64,000 nucleotides of DNA from Bog-793 sp963761425. Lineage in GTDB: Bacteria > Actinomycetota > Acidimicrobiia > Acidimicrobiales > Bog-793. Position numbers and translations under genes: made by a program. The notes under the pieces are model-generated. The model searched no databases. It was not told the DNA's origin and saw only the letters and a list, made by a program, of their open reading frames with translations. The stretch is from the NCBI GenBank assembly GCA_963761425.1, contig CAVXGQ010000005.1, forward strand, positions 1-64,000, in the 5' to 3' direction. Position 1 is the stretch's first letter, and each line of letters opens with the position of its first letter. Below are positions 53,875 through 63,816 of this stretch, piece by piece.

Positions 53875-53932
53875 GGCCATTGACACCCCGGCCCCGCCGG
53901 TCTCGGCTCTTGAGCACGAGAAGGTGGCCTGA

Positions 53933-54142
53933 GTGCTCATGGAGCTCAGCAATGTGGAGCAGCGCCCGCAGGCGGTGAAGGAGGTTCTCGACGGCGCGAG
54001 GGTCACTGACGTCGCCGGTTGCAACAAGGTGGCTCGTCAGACCGTTTCCGTTTCCGGGTTGGTTTGGAGACCCCGAGCGTGTCCTGCACGCTCGGTCCGG
54101 ACGACGGAAGGAACTCCGGTGGCTCCCCGCCGGAATCGGTGA
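53933..54142 (+). pseudogene. IS481-type transposase N-terminal fragment
   Basis: The frame MELSNVEQRPQAVKEVLDGA then RVTDVAGCNKVARQTVS matches the HTH start of IS481-family transposases (MELxxxEQRYQAVLEVL, VTEVAxxxGVSRQTV). After about 40 codons the match ends, and the DDE domain is missing. The region 54143-54647 shows no convincing gene; the frames there lack start signals and recognisable motifs. Confidence 0.55.
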
Positions 54143-54647
54143 AGATCGAGCGGCCACGAACGCCCGCGCCTTGCACGGCGGCCGTGCCCGCCCCGGGGGC
54201 CCAGTTACGAATAAGCGACGCAGCGCTCCTTCATGACATCAATTTGAGCGCCGCTGAGGGGTCGCCACGCGCTGTTTGCCAGGCGCGGATTATCGGCTGT
54301 GCAGGTTATGCATCAGGTGTACTGCCGAGTGACGCCGTTGAGGTGAGATAGCTGTGAGCTGTCTGCGGGCTTGAGAGCGACGCCCGAGGTGCTCGACGGG
54401 ACCGCGCGGCGGTGAGAGAGCGAAGGCGTTGGAGGTCGCTGAGCTGCAGGGGTGGAGGCGGGGAAGCCGATGGCCGGTGAGGGAGAGTGACGAAGGGCCG
54501 AGAACGGATGGGAGATATATACGAGACCTACCCTTCTGACGAGTTCCGGCGCCGGTTGCGACCCGGCGTGCCTAATACGTGCCCAATACTGATGCTCGCG
54601 GTGCCGACGTCAAGGGTGTGCGACAGCACAGACTTAGTGCGGTGTGA

Positions 54648-56884
54648 TCACTCGTTTCGTGCGACCTCGGGTCCCGTGATCCGGTTGAGGAGCGGGAACG
54701 TCGAGGCGATGATCGCGAGTGAGGCCGCGAGTCCACCGAGGACGGTGGCCCAGTAGGCGCTCCCCGGGATCCGGAACGCGATGCCGACCTGGGAGTGGAG
54801 GTAGAGGGCGGCAGAAACCAGACCGATCACGATCGACACCACGGCCACGAGAAACAGCGGCATCGCACTCTCCAACGCGACCACGCGGTGTAGGAGCGCG
54901 GTCGAGACACCGGTGAGCCGAAGCAGGCTGAACGGGCGCTTACGCTCGCCCAAGCCAGCGGCGATATTCACGGCGAGGCTGCAGGCGGCGATGATCAGGC
55001 TCGCCACGATGATGACGTCGGTCATGTCCTGGATCATTGCGAGGACGCGCGCGGTCGACGGATCGAGCGCCTCGACGGCCACCGGCGTTCCTTGGAAAGG
55101 AAAGGCCCGCTCGAGTGCGGTCCGCGCTCGTTCGAGCGAGCTGGTCGACCCGTCCGTGCCGACGACCACGGCGTCGACGGGAAGACGCGCAACGTCGGCC
55201 AGCGACAGGTGCGCCGACGGCCAGACCGTCGACGACGCGTGCGAGTTGTGCCCAAGGAGGTTCGAAAGGAAGTAGCCGATGCTCGCCACTGTCTCCCCGG
55301 GCGCGCACTTGCCGATCGCGGGCGTCCTCGCCAGCTGGCCGCACGCGACGACCCCGAAGCTGTTCCTTTGCTGAACTTGGGATCGGCTCTGGTGGATCAC
55401 CGTCACCACGCGCACCCCCGGCGTCCCGCGAAGCTCAGCAAGCACCTGGCCTGTGACGGAAGGAACTTGGGCGGAAGCGGGACAGTTCGTCGTCGAGTAG
55501 CTGCAGAACGTATCGGCGAGGGTCGCCCTCCCGGCGCTTCCTCCCGAGGTGCTGCGGGCCGCGGCGATCGAGCTGAGCGCCCCGATCACTGCGCTCGTGA
55601 CGAAGAGGGCGATCACGAGCCCACTGATGAACCGGAAGGCCGCCTTGGGGTTGTCGAGCAGCCGGCGGCCAGCGATGAGCGTGGCGGGGCGACTGGCCCG
55701 CTTGGCCATGAGTCGAGCGCCCGCAGTCGTGAACCACGGCCCGGCGAGCACGAGCCCCACCACCAGGAGCACGAAGCCCACGAGTAGCTCGAGCAGCTGT
55801 GCGCCGACGGCGCCCGGCTTGCCGGCAGCATCGAAGTACGCGAGCACGGCAATGCCGGCGAGAAGCGGGATGATCCGCACGATCCGCGGTGGGCGGGACG
55901 AGATTCGGCGGTTCACGCCGAGCGGCGATATCTGGACCCTGCGAAGTGCGAGGCGCGCGGACACGACCGCGGCGACCGGGACGCCGACGACGGCGAGCAC
56001 GATGTCGATCCAGTGCAGCGAGAGGTCGCCTTGCGTGAGCGGCGCTCCGGTGAACGGCACGTGGTAGAGCAGCGGTCGGAAGACGAAAAAGAGTGCAAAG
56101 CCGCCCGCGACGCCCGCGACCGCCGCGACCACTGATTCCACAGCGGAGACCACCGAAATCTGACGCGGCGTGGCGCCGACGAGCCGCATCGCAGCGAAGC
56201 GCTCCTCGCGCCGTGCGGCCGACAGCCGGCTCGCGGTCGCGATCAAGATCAGCACTGGCAGCAAGAGCGCGACGGCTTCGCCGGCCAGGATGAACTGCAG
56301 AACGGGTCTGCTCCCGATGGTGTTCTGGCAGGCGTAGCAGTTGGCCGGCGTGCGTTGGATGGCTCCAACCTCGACTGCACCCGGAGCCTGGGAGAGCTGG
56401 CGCACGGTGTGCCCGATAACGATGATCAGCGAGTTCGGGGACGGCAATGCCGCCGCGCCGATGGTCCCGATCTGGTGCCCTGGAAATCGGTCGCGCAGCT
56501 CGTTCGCCGGTTCGGACTTGAGAAGGGTCGTGAGGGCGGGCGAGGCGTAGTACTCACCCGGTCCCGGCAGGTGCGCAATCCCCGGCGGGACCGGAGCGTT
56601 TGACCCGGTCGCGGCAACGTCGATCCGGTCGATCGCCTGGCTGCCGAACTGGTCGGTGCTCGACAGCCACCAGAGCCGGTTGGCTGTCGAGGTTGGGCGA
56701 ACAGTCTGCGCCGAGGTGTCAAGCCAGGCGCCGCGGTCGGTCTGGGCATGCAGTCCGTTGACGCCGGCGAGTGCGGATAGCAAGAGACCGACGCCGAGGG
56801 CGACCGCCGCCGCTGTGACGAGGACAGCGCAACGCCGCTTCGCGGCCGCTCCCGAGCGTTAGGCGGAGACCGAGGCGGATCACC
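54648..56884 (-). pseudogene. FtsX-like ABC transporter permease, N-terminal frameshift
   Basis: A large FtsX/MacB-type permease for export or lipoprotein-type transport. The natural start is GTG 56884, overlapping the ATPase stop (GTGA): it reads VIRLGLRLTLGSGREAA, typical of the family. The frame then breaks near 56855-56838 in a GCGGCG-rich run, and the long frame (to 54648, about 711 aa) continues RCAVLVTAAAVALGVGLLL into the first helix. Two FtsX domains are present (RREERFAAMRLVGATPRQIS and GLGERKRPFSLLRLTGVS). A TTG at 56783 would allow a protein lacking the first helix. One-base indel error is possible. Confidence 0.8.
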
Positions 56885-57596
56885 GCAGAGCCTCTTCGGC
56901 CGAACTGACCTTGCCGTCGCGGACGATCACTTCGCGATCGGCGTAGGCGGCGACCCGTGGTTCGTGGGTGACGAGGATCACCGTCGTACCCTGCTCTCGC
57001 GCCGCGCACGTCAACAGGCCCATGACCAGCTCCCCGTTCAGCGAGTCAAGGGATCCGGTCGGTTCATCAGCGAAGAGCACGTCGGGATGGCCAACAAGAC
57101 CACGCGCCAGAGCGACGCGCTGGGACTGGCCCCCCGACATCTCGCCGGTCCGGTGGCGCTCCATTCCCCTTAGGTCGAGGCGTTCAAGCCAGCTCCGCGC
57201 TTCACGGAGGGCCTCCGCACGGTGCGTGCCTCCGAGCAACAGCGGCAGCGCGACGTTCTCCTCGGCGGTCAGCTCCGGCACAAGCTGGCCGAACTGGAAC
57301 ACAAAGCCGAAGTGGTCGCGTCGCAGCTTGGAGCGCTCCGCCTCGCGCATCGAGTCGAGGCGCTGGCCGTCGAAGTAGACCTCACCCGACTGAGGGACGA
57401 GGATGCCTGCAAGGCAGTGGAGCAACGTCGACTTGCCCGAGCCGCTCGGGCCCATCACCGCGACGATCTCGTCACACAGCACCGAGAAGCTCGCACCGCG
57501 AAGCGCCGGCGTTTCGCCGAAGGAGAGCACGAGGTCGTGCGCTTCGATGATCACGCCCCCGACCTGGACGGCGGAGGAGCCCATCGCGCCGTTCAT
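56880..57596 (-). CDS. ABC transporter ATP-binding protein (LolD/MacB type)
   Basis: A 238-aa ATPase. Walker A is GPSGSGKSTLLHCL, Q-loop VFQFGQLVPELTAEEN, signature MSGGQSQRVALARGL, Walker B VLFADEPTGSLDS and His-switch VTHEPRV. These match the MacB/LolD group that partners FtsX-like permeases, encoded next. The ATG overlaps the padR stop (ATGA, 57593-57596). Likely an efflux or membrane-lipid exporter under PadR control. Confidence 0.9.
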   Translation of the reverse strand: MNGAMGSSAVQVGGVIIEAHDLVLSFGETPALRGASFSVLCDEIVAVMGPSGSGKSTLLHCLAGILVPQSGEVYFDGQRLDSMREAERSKLRRDHFGFVFQFGQLVPELTAEENVALPLLLGGTHRAEALREARSWLERLDLRGMERHRTGEMSGGQSQRVALARGLVGHPDVLFADEPTGSLDSLNGELVMGLLTCAAREQGTTVILVTHEPRVAAYADREVIVRDGKVSSAEEALR

Positions 57597-58117
57597 GACG
57601 ACACCTCCTCGGCGAGCGCCGCGAGCCGCGCCGCGGTGAGGTCGATCCAGCGCAGGTCGGCTTCCAGGTGGAACAGACCATGGTCCGCGAGGAGCGCGTC
57701 GACGAGGTTGCCTTGTCGCTTGAGCTCGGTGAGCTCGCGCATGCGCCGGAGGTGCGCAGCCCGCTGCGTGTCGAGATAGGCCTCCGCCGGGAGTCCAAGC
57801 ATGAGGGAGAGGACGACCTTCAAGAAGAGGTCGGTCTGCAGGTAGGGCTCGGGCGGAATCGGCTGGGCGAGCCACGCCTCGACCTCGCTCCTCCCAATTT
57901 TGGTGATCGTGTAGCGCTTGCGATCTGGCCCGGCTCCGGGCTCAGCGTCTCCGACGAGCGCCTTTCCGTCCCTCGCGAGACGAGCGAGCGTCGCGTACAC
58001 CTGGCCGAAGGGAAGCGGCCTTCCCGGGCTTAAGTAGGTGTCGTAGTCGCGCTTTAAGTCGTAGCCGTGGCTCGGTTCGCGGTCGAGGAGCCCGAGGAGG
58101 GCCATGGGAACACTCAT
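57593..58117 (-). CDS. PadR-family transcriptional regulator
   Basis: A 174-aa regulator from ATG 58117 (ATG 58129 is an alternative). The winged-helix part is ALLGLLDREPSHGYDLKRDYD then PFGQVYATLARLARDGKALV and YTITKIGRSEVEAWL. The C-terminal half is the dimerising coiled coil of the PadR-s2/Vir type. It is first in an operon with the ABC ATPase and FtsX-like permease, so it probably represses them and responds to an efflux substrate. Confidence 0.88.
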   Translation of the reverse strand: MSVPMALLGLLDREPSHGYDLKRDYDTYLSPGRPLPFGQVYATLARLARDGKALVGDAEPGAGPDRKRYTITKIGRSEVEAWLAQPIPPEPYLQTDLFLKVVLSLMLGLPAEAYLDTQRAAHLRRMRELTELKRQGNLVDALLADHGLFHLEADLRWIDLTAARLAALAEEVSS

Positions 58118-58133
58118 ACCCGCGAGCATACAC

Positions 58134-58149
58134 TAGGTGTATACCTACA
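58134..58149 (-). promoter_or_regulatory. Candidate PadR operator in its own promoter
   Basis: TAGGTGTATACCTACA is a near-palindrome (AGGT-GTAT-ACCT) just upstream of padR. On the minus strand it falls between TTGGTT (a -35-like box) and TATGCT (a -10-like box), spaced 18 nt. The start codon follows within about 20 nt. This fits autorepression. The rest of 58150-58421 shows no clear feature. Confidence 0.5.
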
Positions 58150-58421
58150 ACCAATAGGCTACCTCCATGGTCCGTGGCCGTCGCGCGCCGCCGAGGCGAG
58201 CTTCGCCTCTGGTAGGCGTCGGCCCCGGGGAGGGTGGGCGAAGCGTCATCGGCGAGGCAACGCTCGAATTGAACGAGCCCATGGCGACGGATCGGAAGTG
58301 CAAGGCGCTTCCCACGATCGCGTCGAGAAGATCAATGCGACTGACTCTGGCCACCGGGTGGGGAATGCTCCGCGACGACGGTGGCTGCGTTCAAAGCGGC
58401 GACCCCATGAACGCGGAGGGC

Positions 58422-60104
58422 TCAGAGTGTGAAGGGCATCGCCATGATGAGTTCCACATTGCGGTCCTTAGCCCGACCCGAACTGACCGAGTCGAGTCCC
58501 GCACCGGGAACGTTGGCGGCCAGTTCCCGGTGCAACGAAGCCAGCCGCTCCACGCCATCGGCCTTCTCGGGTTCGAGGGCGGCGTGGTGGTCCAGCATGG
58601 TGGATAAAAGCGAGAGCGTCCCGCCATCACCGACGACGAGCTCCACTAGCCGGGCCTGACAGGGCCAGTCGGCCATTGCCGCCGTGGAGACCTCCCAGAT
58701 CCCGGCCGCGTTATAGGGGCTCGGGCAGAGGACCACCTCGTTGAGATGGCGGTGTCCGTTCAGCCAAAGGACCACGTTTCCGAAGCGGTGCAGGAGGGCA
58801 CGCACTTCTTCAGCGGTCGCCCGAGGTTGGTCGTCCTCGGCCCCGGCGGGATCCTGGCGGGTGTTGGTGAGCGTGGCGAGACCATGGTGCGACGCCAATA
58901 CCACCAGCCGGTCGGGGTTGGTGGTGGTCACCACCCTGCCGTCGGGCGATCGGTAGCGGGAGTGCACCTCGATGAGACGCTCCTCCAGCCAGCGCATTTG
59001 GCGCCGTCCGATGCTCCCGTGGTGATAGCCGTCGAGGTTGGTCGTGTCGAGCAGCACCACGCGGATGGTGTCGATGTCGTCGTGGACGGCATAGGCGGTC
59101 CCCTCGGCGAGGTTGGCTCGGGTAAAGCCATGACCCCCAGGCAGGCCGGAGGCGTCCAGATGGGCCGCGACGAACTCGGCCCTTCCGATGATCCGGCGGT
59201 TCGGGTCCGGGACCACCTGACGAGCCGTACCGGTGAGGAAGTGCTCGGGGTGCGAGATCAGTTCGGCCTCGCGGTCGAGCAGGTCCGGTCCGGGTGGCGG
59301 TCCAACCGCCTTGCGGCTCCCGACAACAGCTGCGCGGTACGCCGGGGTGGGGATCGCGGTTCCGAGAACCAGCCCGTCGTGGTTGCCGAAGCACGAGAGC
59401 CACGGGACTGCCACCCCCGCGGCATTGAACGGCGTCATCGCCGCCTCAAGAAGGCCGGGATGCTCGGGGAAACCCCAATTGGCCATGAAGCGGTCGGTGC
59501 CCCCGTCTGGGTGCCAGTACAAGGGGTTACCCCAGTTCCGCGCCTGCACCCCTTCGAAGGCCGGCCCTCCCGAGGCTGGCACCACGACGCCCCCGCTAAG
59601 TAACGCCATAAACAAGGCCAACTCGTTCGCCTGGGCGTTGTCGATGCTGTCACCGGTGCACAGCGCGAGCCCGAGGGGAGCACCGGTATCGGGGCTGTCG
59701 CCGAGGCGGCGCAGGGTCCGGAGCATCAGCTCGCCGGCGTGCACCGCCAGCGCTTCCTGGGCCCGCTGCGATGGAACGAACGCGTCGGACCGCGGTTGGC
59801 CGCGGAGCTCCTCGAAGAACTCGAAACGCCCGGGTGATTTCACGTCGGCGAGTTGGAAATCGGTGAAATGGACGAGACGCAACAGGCTGCGCGCCCCGGG
59901 GCCAAGAGCGCTGCGGGCCCCATGCTCACTCCACACGAGGCGAGGCTCGCCCGGGCCGTGGGTCAAGCGTCGGTAGGCACCCCGCTTTCCGGTGCGGCGC
60001 GCGTCACCGCCGGTGATGGTCCGGTCGAGGGTGGTCGGAGCACCCTCTCCGTCCTCCGCCCGGCGCTCGTCAGCCGAACGGTGCTCCGCCTCAGGCTCGG
60101 TCAC
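58422..60104 (-). CDS. Metallophosphoesterase (TIGR03767-like)
   Basis: A 560-aa calcineurin-fold phosphoesterase. Metal motifs are LVHFTDFQLADV, CTGDSIDNAQANE, SCFGNHDGLVLG, LASHHGLATL and WLNGHRHLNEV. No signal peptide is evident, although some relatives are exported. It begins with GTG 18 nt after glpD, so it is probably the last gene of the ABC-glpD operon. It may release phosphate or glycerol phosphate from an imported phosphodiester; the substrate is not shown by sequence. Confidence 0.8.
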   Translation of the reverse strand: MTEPEAEHRSADERRAEDGEGAPTTLDRTITGGDARRTGKRGAYRRLTHGPGEPRLVWSEHGARSALGPGARSLLRLVHFTDFQLADVKSPGRFEFFEELRGQPRSDAFVPSQRAQEALAVHAGELMLRTLRRLGDSPDTGAPLGLALCTGDSIDNAQANELALFMALLSGGVVVPASGGPAFEGVQARNWGNPLYWHPDGGTDRFMANWGFPEHPGLLEAAMTPFNAAGVAVPWLSCFGNHDGLVLGTAIPTPAYRAAVVGSRKAVGPPPGPDLLDREAELISHPEHFLTGTARQVVPDPNRRIIGRAEFVAAHLDASGLPGGHGFTRANLAEGTAYAVHDDIDTIRVVLLDTTNLDGYHHGSIGRRQMRWLEERLIEVHSRYRSPDGRVVTTTNPDRLVVLASHHGLATLTNTRQDPAGAEDDQPRATAEEVRALLHRFGNVVLWLNGHRHLNEVVLCPSPYNAAGIWEVSTAAMADWPCQARLVELVVGDGGTLSLLSTMLDHHAALEPEKADGVERLASLHRELAANVPGAGLDSVSSGRAKDRNVELIMAMPFTL

Positions 60105-60122
60105 GGCCGCTATCCACCTCGG

Positions 60123-61829
60123 TCATCGCGGTGACGTCGGCCCCGTGGTCGGGGGCTCGTACTGGGCCACCAGTTCACCCGTCACTCGCCGTCGATAGTG
60201 GGCCAGTTCCTTCTGGAGCGCGGAGGGGCTCCAGCCGAGCACCGAGGCCATTGCCGTGCCGATCGCTTCGGCGGCGGCCATGCCCCGGTCGTGGTACTCG
60301 AGGGCGACCCGGGTCCTGCGCTCGAGCACGTCTTCAAGATGCAAGGCGCCCTCGCGGGAGGCGGCGTGGCGGACCTCGGCCAGCAGGTAGTCGCCGGCCC
60401 CAGGAATTGCCGCGCCGAGGGCCGGATTGGCCGCGATGTCGTCCAGCAGTTCACCGGCCAACCCGCCGTACCGTCGAAGGAGGCGCTCCATCGCCTCCGA
60501 GGTGATCCCCGCTCGCTTGGCGAGTTCGGACCGGTCTGCCCACCTCTCGGCATAACCGCTCGCCCCGACCAAGGGCACCTGCGTGGTGCGACTGCGGGGA
60601 GCTCGCCGGCCGAGATCCGAAAGGGCGAGGTCGACAACGTCGGCCGCCATCACCCGGTAGGTGGTGAACTTGCCGCCGGCGACTACGGAAAGGCCGGGCA
60701 TCGGCTGGGCCACGGCGTGTTTCCTGCTCAGTTGGGCCGTTGAGGAGGCCTTGTTGTGCAGCAGCGGACGCAGCCCGGCGAAAGAAGCGACCACGTCGCG
60801 GCGTGAGACCTCGACGGAGAGTTCGGCGTTGAGGTGGGCAAGCAAGTAGTCGATGTCGGCGGCGTTCGCCACGGGGTCGATATGGCCGAGGGTCCAGTCG
60901 GTGTCGGTCGTTCCGACGATCCAGTGCCGGTCCCAGGGGATCACCAACAGCACGCTCTTCTCGGTGCGCACGATCAGTCCGGTCTCGAGCGGCAGGCACT
61001 CTTTTCTCAGGACGAGGTGCACTCCTTTGGAGGCGTGCACCTCGAGCCCGCCGACAACCCCGGCCTCGGACTGCAGTTCTCCGGTCCACACGCCGCCGGC
61101 CACGATGACCCGGCGTGCCTTGACCTCGATGTCGTCGCCGGTCTCTTCATCGTGGACGACCACCCCGCGAACACCGTCGCGTTGACGGAGGAAACCCACC
61201 GCTCTGGCCCGGGAAGCGACCCTGGCACCGTAAGCGGCGGCGGTGCGAACTACCTCCACGGTGAAGCGGGCGTCGTCAACCTGGGCGTCGAAGTATCGGA
61301 TGCCGCCGCACAGGTCCTGGGCGCGAAGACCCGGGGCAATCGTCAAGGCCTCGGCGCGACTCAGGTGGCGATGCCGGGGGATCGCCCTCGGGCGGCCCCC
61401 GGGGGCGGTGCCGGCCAGCAGGTCATAGAGGAGCAGCCCGGATCCGACATAGGCCCGCTCCCGGTAGCGATGGCGGAGGGGGAACAGGAACGACACCGGG
61501 TGGACGAGATGCGGGGCCAACGTTTCCAAGAGCAGGGTGCGCTCACGCAGCGCCTCCCGCACCAGTCCGAATTGCAGCTGCTCGAGGTAGCGGAGACCCC
61601 CGTGGATGAGCTTGCTCGAGCGGCTGGAGGTGCCCGCCGCCCAATCCCGCGCCTCGACCAAACCAACCGAAAGTCCTCGGCTGGCGGCGTCGAGGGCGGC
61701 TCCGGCTCCTGTGATCCCGCCGCCGATCACGACAAGGTCGAGATCGCCGCTCGCCATCGCGTCCAGGTCCTTCCGGCGTTTCGCCGGAGAGAGGCTTGGG
61801 GCGGGAACCGTCAGTCCTGGGCCGATCAC
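60123..61829 (-). CDS. glpD: FAD-dependent glycerol-3-phosphate dehydrogenase
   Basis: A 568-aa membrane-associated flavoenzyme oxidising glycerol 3-phosphate to DHAP. The FAD loop is LVVIGGGITGAGAALDAASRG, then TSSRSSKLIHGGLRYLE and VGTTDTDWTLGHIDP, with the usual C-terminal helical domain. The GTG start overlaps the ABC ATPase stop (GTGA), adding a 24-residue N tail before MASGDLDL. Coupling to an importer suggests the transported solute yields glycerol 3-phosphate. Confidence 0.93.
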   Translation of the reverse strand: MIGPGLTVPAPSLSPAKRRKDLDAMASGDLDLVVIGGGITGAGAALDAASRGLSVGLVEARDWAAGTSSRSSKLIHGGLRYLEQLQFGLVREALRERTLLLETLAPHLVHPVSFLFPLRHRYRERAYVGSGLLLYDLLAGTAPGGRPRAIPRHRHLSRAEALTIAPGLRAQDLCGGIRYFDAQVDDARFTVEVVRTAAAYGARVASRARAVGFLRQRDGVRGVVVHDEETGDDIEVKARRVIVAGGVWTGELQSEAGVVGGLEVHASKGVHLVLRKECLPLETGLIVRTEKSVLLVIPWDRHWIVGTTDTDWTLGHIDPVANAADIDYLLAHLNAELSVEVSRRDVVASFAGLRPLLHNKASSTAQLSRKHAVAQPMPGLSVVAGGKFTTYRVMAADVVDLALSDLGRRAPRSRTTQVPLVGASGYAERWADRSELAKRAGITSEAMERLLRRYGGLAGELLDDIAANPALGAAIPGAGDYLLAEVRHAASREGALHLEDVLERRTRVALEYHDRGMAAAEAIGTAMASVLGWSPSALQKELAHYRRRVTGELVAQYEPPTTGPTSPR

Positions 61830-62968
61830 TCGAGGCGATGGCGGTCGACGACGAAGAGGACGTCGCCGAGGAGCTCGACTTCGACCCGAGTCTCGGGCGG
61901 GAAGCTGTAGGCCTCACTCGCGGGCAGCGTCGAAGTCACCTCGATTCCGCCCGGAAGGGTGGCGACCACGCGGACAATCGCCCCCAGGAAAGAAGCGCGA
62001 GCAACCCGGGCGGGCCCGTCGGCCGCCGGGCGGAACCTGATGCTCTCTGGCCGGACCAAGACGTCGACCTCGCTCGCGGTGGGGAACGTGCCGACCGCGC
62101 TGGCCGGAATCTGGAGCTGCGAGCCGAGAACGGCAACGCTGCCCGGGGCGACGACCTTGCCGGGCAGGCGGCTGACGGAGCCCACGAACCCGGCGACGAA
62201 ATTCGTCGCCGGGTTCGAATAGACCTCGGCCGGCGACCCTAATTGCTCGAGCTGGCCTGCCCGCATCACTCCGACTCGATCCGAGATCGATAACGCTTCT
62301 TCCTGGTCGTGCGTTACGAAAAGCGTGGTGATGCCCATGGAGAGCTGAATCCGCCGGATCTCGTCGCGCAGCTGGGCGCGCACCTTCGCGTCAAGCGCCG
62401 ACAGCGGCTCGTCGAGCAGCAGCAAACGGGGTTCGACGCACAGCGCCCGTGCCAGCGCCACCCGCTGTTGCTGACCACCGGAAAGCTCGTGTGGATACCG
62501 TTCCGCCATCGTTGACAGCCCAACCAGCTCGAGCAGCTCCCCAGCGCGCCGGCGTCGTTCGGCGGCAGCTGTCCGGCGGACCTCGAGACCGAACGCCACG
62601 TTTTCCAACGCATTCATGTTGGGGAAGAGGCTGTAGGCCTGGAACACCATCCCGACATTGCGGCGGTGCGGGGGCGCATTAGTGATGTCATCCCCTCCGA
62701 CGAGCACCCTTCCCTCGTCAAGCTGCTCCAAGCCAGCAAGTGCCCGCAGGGCTGTCGTTTTGCCGCAACCGGACGGGCCGAGCAATGCAACGAGCTCACC
62801 AGGTTCAATGGTGAGGGAGAAGCCGTTCAGCGCGTTGACTTTGCCGTAACTGCGACGGCAGTTGACTAGCTCGACGACAACGCCGCCGCGGCTCGGCACC
62901 TCCACTTCAGGCGGAGCGCTCGGGGGTTGCGTCGCGGTGGTCGTGGCTACCTCCTGGCGTGATCTCAA
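61826..62968 (-). CDS. ABC transporter ATP-binding protein (PotA/UgpC-like, with TOBE)
   Basis: A 380-aa ATPase. Walker A is GPSGCGKTTALRAL, Q-loop VFQAYSLFPNMNALEN, signature LSGGQQQRVALARAL, Walker B LLLLDEPLSALDAKV, His-switch VTHDQEEAL. A TOBE domain occupies about residues 275-375. The TTG start overlaps the permease stop (TTGA). PotA-like ATPases serve importers of polyamines, iron, phosphonates or glycerophosphodiesters; glpD next door favours the last. Confidence 0.9.
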   Translation of the reverse strand: MRSRQEVATTTATQPPSAPPEVEVPSRGGVVVELVNCRRSYGKVNALNGFSLTIEPGELVALLGPSGCGKTTALRALAGLEQLDEGRVLVGGDDITNAPPHRRNVGMVFQAYSLFPNMNALENVAFGLEVRRTAAAERRRRAGELLELVGLSTMAERYPHELSGGQQQRVALARALCVEPRLLLLDEPLSALDAKVRAQLRDEIRRIQLSMGITTLFVTHDQEEALSISDRVGVMRAGQLEQLGSPAEVYSNPATNFVAGFVGSVSRLPGKVVAPGSVAVLGSQLQIPASAVGTFPTASEVDVLVRPESIRFRPAADGPARVARASFLGAIVRVVATLPGGIEVTSTLPASEAYSFPPETRVEVELLGDVLFVVDRHRLE

Positions 62969-63816
62969 GTTGTCGCCTTTCCGAGAGGAGCGGAAGCAGC
63001 TAGCTCTACCTCATCGACCACGTCGACAAGCTCGACGCCGAAGCCGGTCTTCCGCCGTTCGCGCTTTCCCGCCCCGGCAAGTGCGAGCGCGACAAGCACG
63101 ATCCAGGTGAACAACAACGCGGTGATCGACAGCGCGACCGCGACGTAGGGATTGTTGCCCTCGACGCTCACCAGCCAGACGGGAAAGGTCATGAAACCCA
63201 TGATGCTCGCGATGGCATACTCGCCGAGCGACAACGCCACCGTCAGGAAGGCCGCCGCGAGGATCCCCGACCGCAGGTTGGGTAGAAGAACGCGGGAAAA
63301 GAGCTTCACCCATCCCGCCCCCATGGCACGGCCGGCGTCGACGAGCGTGTGAAGGTCGATGGACCGAACGCCGGCGTCGATCGCCCGATACGAGTACGGC
63401 ATGGCGAGGATCACGTAGACAAGGGCCAAGATCACCGGTGTGCCGGTAATCCATGCAGGGAAGCTTCGGTACGCGCCGAGCACACCGAGCACGATCACCA
63501 CCGCGGGCACACCGAGTGGCAGGAGGCTGGCGGCGTCGAGCACGGCGCGAAAGCGGGGAAAACGGAGGTTCACGAAGATCACCGTCGGAACCAAGAGCGC
63601 CAAGGTGATCAGCATCGCTCCCAGGGCAACCTCGGTCGAGGTGAGCAGGCTTGTTCCCAGACCCGGCTCGGCCGCCGCTTGGGAGTAGGCAGACAACGAC
63701 AGGCGTCCCTTGTAGCCCGCCTCAAGGGTGAATTGAATCGAGGCGGCGATGGGAATGAGCACGTAGCAACCGAGCAGTCCCAACACCACCCAGCGGAAGG
63801 TGCGGCCCGTCGTCAC
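62965..63816 (-). CDS. ABC transporter permease (PotC/PhnV-like)
   Basis: A 283-aa six-helix inner-membrane permease. The EAA loop is DAGRAMGAGWVKLFSRV followed by LLPNLRSGILAA. The start is put at GTG 63816, which overlaps the stop of the preceding permease (GTGA); GTG 63825 would add three codons. The C-terminal tail after residue about 250 is charged and cytoplasmic. Confidence 0.85.
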   Translation of the reverse strand: MTTGRTFRWVVLGLLGCYVLIPIAASIQFTLEAGYKGRLSLSAYSQAAAEPGLGTSLLTSTEVALGAMLITLALLVPTVIFVNLRFPRFRAVLDAASLLPLGVPAVVIVLGVLGAYRSFPAWITGTPVILALVYVILAMPYSYRAIDAGVRSIDLHTLVDAGRAMGAGWVKLFSRVLLPNLRSGILAAAFLTVALSLGEYAIASIMGFMTFPVWLVSVEGNNPYVAVALSITALLFTWIVLVALALAGAGKRERRKTGFGVELVDVVDEVELAASAPLGKATT

